From NCBI GenBank assembly GCA_003222115.1, contig QHUL01000062.1:1-47023 (forward strand): a stretch of 47,023 nucleotides of DNA. The letters are read 5' to 3'. This stretch comes from Gemmatimonadota bacterium (GTDB lineage: Bacteria; Gemmatimonadota; Gemmatimonadetes; Gemmatimonadales; GWC2-71-9). Made by a program: the position numbers and the translations under genes. Shown in pieces: positions 40,301 through 47,023 of this stretch. Below the pieces are notes generated by a model. That model was given only the letters and a program-made list of their open reading frames with translations. It was not told where the DNA came from and did no database searches. Within the stretch, counting starts at the first letter, position 1, and every line of letters starts with the position of its first letter.

Positions 40301-43300
40301 CAGCCAGGAGGAAGCGCTCTTGGGAGCTGCGCCGGTCGGCGCCGGCCGCCGGCGCGCGGCGCCGGTAGCTCCCGTCCGACTGTAACTCCCAGGCGGTCGG
40401 GTCGGCCAGCTCGGCGTCGAGAATGGCGTCGAGCCGGCCGCGGCAGGCAGGGTCGCTCACCGGCGCCACCACCTCGACGCGCCGGCGCAGGTTGCGGGGA
40501 CGCCAGTCGGCCGAGCCGAGGTAGTACTCGGCGTCGCCGCCGTTCGTGAAATGAGAGATGCGGGCGTGCTCGAGAAAGCGTCCGAGGATGCTGACGACGC
40601 GGATGCGGTCCGACAGGCCGGGGACGCCCGGCCGGAGCGTGCACACGCCGCGCACGATGAGGTCGATGTCGACGCCGGCGGCCGATGCGCGGTACAGCGC
40701 CGCGATGACCTCGGCATCGGCGAGCCCGTTGAGCTTCGCGCGAATCCGCGCGGTCCGCCCCGCGCGGGCGTGCTCCGCCTCCCGATCGATGAGCTCGACA
40801 AGGCGGTGCAACAGGTAGGTGGGAGCGACGAGGATTCGCCGGAACGCCGTCTGGGGGGGCCGGGAGGATCCCGACAGCTCGTTGAACAGGTCGTGGATGT
40901 CGGCGCTGAGCGCGGCATCGGCCGAGAAGAGCCCGAGGTCGGTGTAGATGCCCGCCGTCACGGCGTTGTAGTTACCAGTCCCGATGTGCACGTAGCCCCG
41001 GATCCCCTGCTGCTCGCGGCGCAGGATCAGGGCAGTCTTGGCATGGGTCTTCAGCTCGACCAGCCCGTACACGACGCGAATCCCGGCCCGCTCGAGCTTG
41101 CGGGCCCACTCGATGTTCCGCTCCTCGTCGAATCGGGCCTTGAGCTCGACGAACACGAATACCTCCTTGCCGCGCTCGGCGGCGCGGAGCAACGCGTCTA
41201 CGATCCCCGAGCGTCCCCCCGCGCGATACAGCGTGAGCTTGATGGCCGCGACGTCCGGGTCTTCCGCCGCTTCCACGAACAGCCGCTCCACGGTTGCCTC
41301 GAACGAGTCGTACGGCAGGTGGACCAGGAGGTCGCGCTCAGCGAGCTCGGCGAAGACGGACCGCCCGGGTGCGATCGGCGTCCGGCCGCGGTGCGGCGGA
41401 TAGTCGAGCTCCGCCAGGGGGAGGCGCGCGATCTCCCGCAGCGCCCCGAGGTCGAGGAGTCGGTCCGCCTCGTACAGGTCCCCCGCGCCCAGGGGGCCGG
41501 CCGGGGTGGTGTCTTCGAACAGGAGCTCCCGCAGCAGCAGGTCCCGCACCGACTCGGGCATCGCCTGCTCCACCTCGACGCGCACGACGGTCCCGTAGGG
41601 CCGGCGCTTCGCCTCTTCCTCGATCACCTGCAAGAGGCTCGCGGCGTGGTGCTCGTCGAGCTCCAGGTCCGACCCCCGCGTCACGCGGAATGCGTGGGCG
41701 GCCTCGACGCGCCGTCCGGGATACACCAGACTGAGATTTTCGCGGATGATCTCCTCCAGCGGGACGAAGCCGGCGCCGCCCGCCACCGGCACGAAGCGAG
41801 GCAGGGAGTCCGGTACCTTCAGATAGGCGAAGTGCGGCGGCCCGCCGTGGGGGTCGCGCACCACCGCAGCGAGCGAGAGCCTCAAGTTGGGGATGAGGGG
41901 GAACGGGTGACCGGGCGCGCGTGTGAGGGCCTGCGGCGTGATGAGCGGAAACACCTGCTCGGTGAAGTAGCGGCGCAGCGTCTCCTGCTGCGGCTCCGCC
42001 AGTTCGCTCCACCGCAGCAGGCGGATGCCGTGCGCGGCGAGCGCCGGCAGGCACTCGTCACGCAGACAGCGGGCTTGGCGCTCGAACAGCGCGCGGACCC
42101 GCACGGCGATCGCGTCGAGCTGCTCCTCCGGCGACAGCCCGTCCTCGCCGGGCTCGGTCACGCCGCCGGCCACCGCCCCCTTCAGCGCCGCGACGCGCAC
42201 CATGAAAAACTCGTCCAGGTTCGCACTCAGGATGGCGAGGAACCGCACCCGAGCAAGCAGCGGCACGTCCGGGTCTTCCGCCAACGCCAGCACGCGACTG
42301 TGGAACTCGATCAGGCTCAGATCGCTGTTGAGGAAGTGGTCGGCCACCGGGGGACCGGCGGCGGCGAACGGCGAGCGCAGGGCGACGTCGGACAGGCGCA
42401 CCCGCCGCTCGCCGGTGCGGGGCGCCGTCGACCCGCCGGGCTCGAGCGGCGCCTCCCGGGTCCACTCGGCGAGGGCGTCGGAGCGCGCCGTCACGGTGAG
42501 CGACGCCAGTGTGCGCGGGTCGCGGAGGCCCGGCGCGCCGGCGCCGGCCAGCAGCTCGTGGAAGGGGAGCCACTGGAGACGCCCACTCGCGTCCGCGTCC
42601 CGTGCGCCGGAAACGCGCCGGGCCAGCCACACTTCGAGCACCGGTCGGGTGCCCGACGACGCGGCAGTGCCGAGGAAGCGCACCTGCCCGTCCGCGCTCC
42701 CGAAATGCGTGCGTAACACGTCGCGGCACGCGTCCTCGCCGCTGCCACCCCGCACCGGCACCGTCAGCTGGGACTCGTCCGCGAGCAGGGCGACGCGCCC
42801 CTCCTCGAGGACCACCACGGCGACCTCGCGGCTGCCTTGCGCCGCGCGCGCCAGCCCCTCGCCCTCCAGATCGCGCAGCAGCTTTTGGGCGCGGTCGGCC
42901 TTGCCCACGAGCAGCGGGCGGAGCCCGTACCGTTCGCGCAGCGCGCCGGAGACCTGCTCCAGTGTGGGCCGCCCCGCCGCAAGCTGGCGGATCTTCAGCT
43001 CCTGAAACGTCCGCGCCAACTGGTGGCTGCGGACCGTCACCACGTCGTAGACGAGCTCGTACCGCGCCCGCCGCCACCACCGCGGTCGGGTGCGGCGGAC
43101 CCGCCGCTCGGTCTCGAACTGGATCCGCGGGACGAGGCGTCCGGGCTCGATGAGCGCGCGGAGGCGCCGCGCCGGCTCTGAGGCACCCGCCAGGGCCTGC
43201 GCACCCTCGAGCTCGGGGACTTCGGCTTCGGCGGTCTCCGGGACGGTCAACGGAACGCGGGCCTCGGCACGGCCGATCGTGCGCAGGGTGAGGATGCGCC

Positions 43301-43499
43301 GGTCGTCCACGCGGACCCGGAACCGGCACGTCACGCCGCGGCGCCGCAGGGTCCAGTCCGCGGAATCGAAATACGCGTCGCGGTGGAAGGAGAGCTCCAC
43401 CGGGCCGGGCCCGAGCCCCAGCGGCAACTCGTCGGCGACCATGCGATTCAGCGCGTCCAGGCTCGGGACGTCGCCCTTCCACTCGGCCAGCGGCGGCAT
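40287..43499 (-). CDS. ppk1: CYTH / Nudix-like / polyphosphate kinase 1 fusion
   Basis: 1070 aa, against ~690-720 for usual Ppk1. Residues ~388-1070 are full Ppk1: FLNSDLSLIEFHSRVL at the N-domain, SANLDEFFMVRV, the autophosphorylated His H819 in KTHAKTALI, GTGNYN, and the second catalytic-site His H978 in LEHARISHF. Ppk1 makes polyphosphate from ATP. Residues ~20-205 resemble a CYTH tunnel domain (AYFDSADWTLRRRG, CRFRVRV, ILTLRTI, FQELKIRQL and a final GKADRAQKLL), but the usual N-terminal ExExK is not seen. Residues ~222-335 look like a Nudix fold whose Nudix box (GGSGEDACRDVLRTHFG) lacks REXXEE. The start is 2 bases after the barrel gene's stop. Confidence 0.88.
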   Translation of the reverse strand: MPPLAEWKGDVPSLDALNRMVADELPLGLGPGPVELSFHRDAYFDSADWTLRRRGVTCRFRVRVDDRRILTLRTIGRAEARVPLTVPETAEAEVPELEGAQALAGASEPARRLRALIEPGRLVPRIQFETERRVRRTRPRWWRRARYELVYDVVTVRSHQLARTFQELKIRQLAAGRPTLEQVSGALRERYGLRPLLVGKADRAQKLLRDLEGEGLARAAQGSREVAVVVLEEGRVALLADESQLTVPVRGGSGEDACRDVLRTHFGSADGQVRFLGTAASSGTRPVLEVWLARRVSGARDADASGRLQWLPFHELLAGAGAPGLRDPRTLASLTVTARSDALAEWTREAPLEPGGSTAPRTGERRVRLSDVALRSPFAAAGPPVADHFLNSDLSLIEFHSRVLALAEDPDVPLLARVRFLAILSANLDEFFMVRVAALKGAVAGGVTEPGEDGLSPEEQLDAIAVRVRALFERQARCLRDECLPALAAHGIRLLRWSELAEPQQETLRRYFTEQVFPLITPQALTRAPGHPFPLIPNLRLSLAAVVRDPHGGPPHFAYLKVPDSLPRFVPVAGGAGFVPLEEIIRENLSLVYPGRRVEAAHAFRVTRGSDLELDEHHAASLLQVIEEEAKRRPYGTVVRVEVEQAMPESVRDLLLRELLFEDTTPAGPLGAGDLYEADRLLDLGALREIARLPLAELDYPPHRGRTPIAPGRSVFAELAERDLLVHLPYDSFEATVERLFVEAAEDPDVAAIKLTLYRAGGRSGIVDALLRAAERGKEVFVFVELKARFDEERNIEWARKLERAGIRVVYGLVELKTHAKTALILRREQQGIRGYVHIGTGNYNAVTAGIYTDLGLFSADAALSADIHDLFNELSGSSRPPQTAFRRILVAPTYLLHRLVELIDREAEHARAGRTARIRAKLNGLADAEVIAALYRASAAGVDIDLIVRGVCTLRPGVPGLSDRIRVVSILGRFLEHARISHFTNGGDAEYYLGSADWRPRNLRRRVEVVAPVSDPACRGRLDAILDAELADPTAWELQSDGSYRRRAPAAGADRRSSQERFLLAGATA

Positions 43500-43501
43500 C
43501 G

Positions 43502-46066
43502 CTAGAAGGGGAAGCCGGCCCGCACGTACACGCGCGTGCCCTCGACGCTGTGCGCCGCGGCCACGGACACCGTGTTCGCGCGATTCAGGAACGCGAGCCA
43601 CAACCCGCCGCCGGCCCCCGCGTGCCACCGGTCCGAGGTCTCGCCGGACAGGAACACCCGGCCTGCGTCGCCCAGACCAAACAGGCCGACCTCGGTCGGC
43701 ACGAGGAAGAAGAACTTCGCCACGGAGAACCGCAGCTCCACGTTTCCGTAGACGGAGGCGTCGCCCGCGAAGCGATGCTCGACGAAGCCGCGCACCGTGG
43801 TGGCGCCGCCCACGTAGGCCGCCTCGTGCAGGGGGTAGGTGCCCCACACCTTCTTCCCCGCGACTCGCACGGCGAGCGTGGGCTGCAGCGGCATGCGCGC
43901 GGTGAGATAGGTGGCCGCCTCGGCGTGGCCCTCGCCGAACGCCGCGCCGACGTCCAGGGCCTTGGGGTACACGCTCCCGCCGAAGTGGAACTCGATCCCG
44001 CGACTCGCCGCCCGCGGCACGTCGCGCGTGTCGGCACGGAAATCCGCGGTCCCGCCGATCTGACCGTAGTCGGCGACTCCGTAAGGCCGTGCGGCATCGA
44101 TGAACGTGCCCGGCTCGAGTTTGGTGTGGGCGAACTTGTACACGGGGCCGACCGAAAAGTCCGCGGAGCGCGACAACGCGAACCGCAGGGCCGGGGCGAC
44201 CAGATACTGTTGTTGCTTCACCTTGTAGAAGTCGGTTGCCCCCGTGGTCGGGGTCTCGTTGCCGAAGCCATAGAAGCGCAGCACATCGATCCCCGAGGCG
44301 CGCAGGCGCAGCGTCACAATCACGGGCGGCACGATGCCACGGAACTCTCCCGTCAGCTCGGCGCGGTAGGTGGCGGCGGCGGTCGCGTATCCGGCGCGCA
44401 CCACCACGTGCGAGCTGTAGGGGAGCTGGCGGAAGCCGTAGACGGTGCCGGCCGCCCCGCCTCCAGCGAACAACCCGATGTCGGGCGTGTACCCGACCCA
44501 GGTGAGGGGCACCCAGCGCGAGCCCCAGTCCCGGGGCAACCCGAGCGTCGAGGTGTCGCGCGGCGGGTCGTCATAGGGTCGTCGATCCACCGAGGTCCCG
44601 GGTCCCGTTGTGAAGCGGTTGTTCCCTCGGTCGTAGAAGTGTGTCGACCCGGCGCGTGCCGAGTCCGTCAGCTCGTCGTCCCCGCCGCCGCCGATCACCC
44701 GGAGCCGGGGCCCGGAGCCGTCCGAACCGCGCACGACGAGCCGGTCATCGCCGCCGTGCAGGTACACACGGACCTCTTCTGTCTCGCGCCGCTGGAACGT
44801 CCGCTGGTAGTATGGCTCCCGAGCACCCTGGGCCGAGAGTCGCACGACGAGCCGCCCGCCTGCGAGGCGCTCGACCTCCGCCACGTCGGCCTCGTCGGTT
44901 GCGTGAATCTCGACCACACCGGCGAGCAAGGCGTAGTACCGATCCGTGATTTGGAGCAGATGATCCCGCCGCCGCCGGAGCGCACGGCTGAGCGCCGCCC
45001 CGTTCTTCGCATAGTACTCCGGGGGCAGCCGCCGCACGGCCGCCTCGATCACCGAGTCGGGGAGACGTGCCTGGAGCGCCTTCGCCACGGAGTCCCAAAC
45101 GGGTCTCTCGAGATCGACGAGGAGACGCCGGTCGGGCACTTGGCCGGCGAACGTGAGGCGCCAGATGCTCGGGTAGTTGTCCCCGAATCCGACGACCTGC
45201 GGCTGGTAGAAGCCCGTGAGCCACACCAGCAGACCGTCGAGACGCGCGAACGCCTGGTCGCGGTCGCGCGGGATGGGACGCCACCAGTGGACCCCGGCGG
45301 AATCGAACCGGGCCCAGCGCCACTGGTCCTGATGCCTGTCCCAGTCCCCGATGAACACGTCCATGAGCCGGGCGGCAAGGAACGCGCGCGAGTCGACCCG
45401 GTGGCGCGAACTACGCTCGAGGTGCTCGAATAACTTCTTGGTGTTGGCAAGGTCGACGGCGCCGGCGACCGTGGGTTCGCCGTCCGGCCCTTCGGTCGGG
45501 CGTTCCTCGATCATCCCGAGCTCGCCGGGAAACGCGCAGACGATTCCCGTGAGACGGCGGTCGTCCGGCAGGACGAACAATCTCGGCTCCGCGTTCAGCA
45601 CACCGGCCGCGTCGAGTAGTGGGGCGACCACTAGGGGGGCGCCCGGATGAGCGGAGCTGATCTGGTCCTGAATCATCTCGCGGACGAAGGTGGCGCGCAG
45701 CTCGGGAGGGAGCGCGAGTGTCGGGTCCTTGTCGACCGACCGGAATGCGTAGTCCCGGCCGTCAGCGCTCGAGAACCGGAGCACCTTCGTCTGGCGCCGG
45801 CCGCCGCAGCGGCTTGGCGTGAGCCCGCCCGCGAATCGCGACAGGTCGAGCACCTCGACCTCGAGCGGCGTCGTCCAGAGGTCACGGTAGTGCGCGCCCA
45901 GCAGCAGCCGGTGGAACCAGCCCGCGCGGTAGTGCGCGCCCGCGACGACCGTCTGTCGGCCTGCCGGGTTCGCCGGACCGGCCTGCCCGGCGGCGCCCGC
46001 CGGCGCCAGGGCCGCCGCGACGCCCAGGGCGAGCGCGGCCCCCCGCGCGCTGCTCACTCGAGCCAT
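43502..46066 (-). CDS. Outer-membrane barrel protein with kinase-like segment
   Basis: 854 aa. The signal peptide is at 1-27 (cut near AAGQ). Residues ~95-280 have a conserved-looking region: GRDYAFRSVDKDP, PDDRRL, FIGDWDRHQDQWRW (D243-R244-H245) and RPIPRDRDQAF (268-270). Residues ~400-480 contain RTX-like GGDDRLVV and GGGGDDEL. From ~520 on, alternating strands form a surface-antigen-type barrel ending YVRAGFPF, with the terminal Phe expected of BAM substrates. It follows a metallophosphoesterase gene that overlaps its start by 13 bases. In some Bacteroidota, phosphoesterase and barrel are one polypeptide, as I recall. Function unknown; the kinase comparison is inference. Confidence 0.78.
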   Translation of the reverse strand: MARVSSARGAALALGVAAALAPAGAAGQAGPANPAGRQTVVAGAHYRAGWFHRLLLGAHYRDLWTTPLEVEVLDLSRFAGGLTPSRCGGRRQTKVLRFSSADGRDYAFRSVDKDPTLALPPELRATFVREMIQDQISSAHPGAPLVVAPLLDAAGVLNAEPRLFVLPDDRRLTGIVCAFPGELGMIEERPTEGPDGEPTVAGAVDLANTKKLFEHLERSSRHRVDSRAFLAARLMDVFIGDWDRHQDQWRWARFDSAGVHWWRPIPRDRDQAFARLDGLLVWLTGFYQPQVVGFGDNYPSIWRLTFAGQVPDRRLLVDLERPVWDSVAKALQARLPDSVIEAAVRRLPPEYYAKNGAALSRALRRRRDHLLQITDRYYALLAGVVEIHATDEADVAEVERLAGGRLVVRLSAQGAREPYYQRTFQRRETEEVRVYLHGGDDRLVVRGSDGSGPRLRVIGGGGDDELTDSARAGSTHFYDRGNNRFTTGPGTSVDRRPYDDPPRDTSTLGLPRDWGSRWVPLTWVGYTPDIGLFAGGGAAGTVYGFRQLPYSSHVVVRAGYATAAATYRAELTGEFRGIVPPVIVTLRLRASGIDVLRFYGFGNETPTTGATDFYKVKQQQYLVAPALRFALSRSADFSVGPVYKFAHTKLEPGTFIDAARPYGVADYGQIGGTADFRADTRDVPRAASRGIEFHFGGSVYPKALDVGAAFGEGHAEAATYLTARMPLQPTLAVRVAGKKVWGTYPLHEAAYVGGATTVRGFVEHRFAGDASVYGNVELRFSVAKFFFLVPTEVGLFGLGDAGRVFLSGETSDRWHAGAGGGLWLAFLNRANTVSVAAAHSVEGTRVYVRAGFPF

Positions 46067-47023
46067 AGTGCGAACGCCTCCGTGCCGCCGCCGGAGCGGT
46101 CGACGACGATCACGCTCAGGCGGGCGCGGCCGTCCCCCAGGAATTCGACGCGCATGAACCCGCTCGCGCGCTTCGCGAAGCGCGTGCCGTCGAGCGCGGT
46201 GACGCGATCGAGGTGGCCGAAAATGCCGGCGCCGCTCAGCAGCTCGTAGCGGGCGCTCGTGCCGCCGATCACCTGGAGCGCGTGGTCGTGCCCCGCCGCG
46301 TAGATCAGCGGCGGGGAGCCCGCGAACCCGCTGTCGAGCGTGGCGCGCATCCGACGGTAGGCCGCGCTCGGCGCGTCCTGACTGGAAATGCCGTTCTCCC
46401 GCGCGATGGGGTATGCCGAGCCGATCAGCGGCAGCGGGATCCACAGCCACGACTTGACGGCCCGCAGCGGGAACACGTGCGCCTGCCATCCGAAATGCCC
46501 GCCGTGCGGCCCGCCGGTCGCGAGTGGGTGGTGCCCGAGCACCACGACCGCGCGCCCGCCGCCGCTCGCGAGCGCCGCGTGCAGCGAGTCGATCACCTCG
46601 CGATCGGAATCCGCGGGACATGACGACGTAGGGTCTTCGGGCTTCGTCCCGTTATGCAGCCACCACTGCGTGTCGAGGGCCACGAGCCGCACCACCTTGC
46701 CGACGTCGACTACGGCGGGACCCGGGCACCCGCCAGCAGGCAGGAGCGCTGCCCCCGTGCCGCCCGCCGCGGCGATGAAGCGCTCCTCGCGCCGGACGGC
46801 GTCCCATCCTCCTGGCCCGTGACGATCCCAATCATGATTGCCCGGTACGAAAATCCCGCGCGCGCCGCTCGCGCCGAGCACGCGGAGCTGCGCGGTGAGG
46901 CGCCGCTCGGCCTCGGGCCTGTCGGCGGCGCTCGAGTCCGGCATGCCGCGGGGGTAGATGTTGTCGCCCAGAAAAGCGACGACCGGGTGTGGCGCGACGG
47001 ACAGCGCCGCTCGCAGCGCCCTG
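46054..47023 (-). CDS. Calcineurin-like metallophosphoesterase (5' end beyond the window)
   Basis: Partial, at least 322 aa visible. The frame stays open to the window edge, and GDNIYPRG lies upstream of the first in-window ATG (46944), so that ATG is not the start. Metal motifs seen are GDN, GNHDWDRHG, GHHPLATGG and the final AGHDH. The first D-x-H motif must lie outside. The fold is the calcineurin-like type that binds two metals, probably exported given its partner. A ~45-aa C-terminal beta tail (FMRVEFLGDGRARLSV) follows. It overlaps the start of the barrel gene. Confidence 0.9.
   Translation of the reverse strand, partial: RALRAALSVAPHPVVAFLGDNIYPRGMPDSSAADRPEAERRLTAQLRVLGASGARGIFVPGNHDWDRHGPGGWDAVRREERFIAAAGGTGAALLPAGGCPGPAVVDVGKVVRLVALDTQWWLHNGTKPEDPTSSCPADSDREVIDSLHAALASGGGRAVVVLGHHPLATGGPHGGHFGWQAHVFPLRAVKSWLWIPLPLIGSAYPIARENGISSQDAPSAAYRRMRATLDSGFAGSPPLIYAAGHDHALQVIGGTSARYELLSGAGIFGHLDRVTALDGTRFAKRASGFMRVEFLGDGRARLSVIVVDRSGGGTEAFALWLE

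Noticed and set aside
43500-43847. Ppk1 fusion reading frame extended upstream to 43847
   Set aside because: That stretch overlaps the C-terminal strands of the barrel protein and reads as Arg/Gly-rich shadow sequence; ATG 43499 follows the barrel stop.

Overview
The window is about 47 kb of very GC-rich, gene-dense bacterial chromosome with no rRNA, tRNA, CRISPR array, transposase or phage gene that I can recognise. The gene mix (lipoproteins carrying RCC1 repeats, many small secreted proteins with lipoboxes, split MacB-type ABC permeases, a Ppk1 fusion, short IspG, BshB1) and frequent GTG starts fit a diderm such as a Gemmatimonadota lineage. That assignment is an inference from style, since no phylogenetic marker RNA is present.

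Layout. (1) 31-3545, plus strand: two RCC1-repeat lipoproteins flanking a DUF4384-like secreted protein. (2) 9396 down to 3556, minus strand: a tightly packed run of small lipoproteins, a DinB-like protein, a holin-4-like membrane protein, a GT87 glycosyltransferase, a D-serine dehydratase-like PLP enzyme, a DUF420-like membrane protein, a DUF2914 protein and, after a palindromic repeat, a DUF2780-like protein. Most junctions are ATGA/GTGA overlaps. (3) 9464-13608, plus strand: a lipid/glycan cassette of a GT39-like membrane glycosyltransferase, a polyprenyl-phosphate GT2 and two SAM methyltransferases. (4) 15301-13636: a DUF2784 protein and a Tat-exported CefD-like aminotransferase; an intrinsic terminator separates them from a 373-aa lipoprotein upstream.

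(5) 30843 down to 16645, minus strand: TolC, periplasmic adaptor, one stand-alone ATPase, then six MacB/FtsX permeases in strict alternation of two subtypes (three B-A pairs), then BshB1, a cysteine desulfurase and MnmA. The last two form a tRNA 2-thiouridine sulfur relay. (6) 32353-30972, minus: a creatininase-family amidohydrolase and a secreted protein, divergent from a very large membrane histidine kinase (32336-36415). (7) 36499-39669, plus: an outer-membrane protein, a lipoprotein and ispG. (8) 47023 down to 39680, minus: a metallophosphoesterase (cut by the window edge), an outer-membrane barrel protein with an internal kinase-like segment, a CYTH/Nudix-like/Ppk1 fusion and a secreted OB-like protein.

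The points most worth a second look are the CYTH-Nudix-Ppk1 fusion; the phosphoesterase plus barrel protein with a Fam20/HipA-like DRH...RDRD motif; the three alternating permease pairs served by one ATPase; and a family of three ~80-bp two-stem palindromes at 3981, 20911 and 22273. No intergenic stretch exceeds 300 bases. The larger short gaps (439-588, 1930-2030, 16505-16644, 30844-30971) hold only the promoter or hairpin candidates listed, and I see nothing in 1930-2030 beyond a ribosome binding site.
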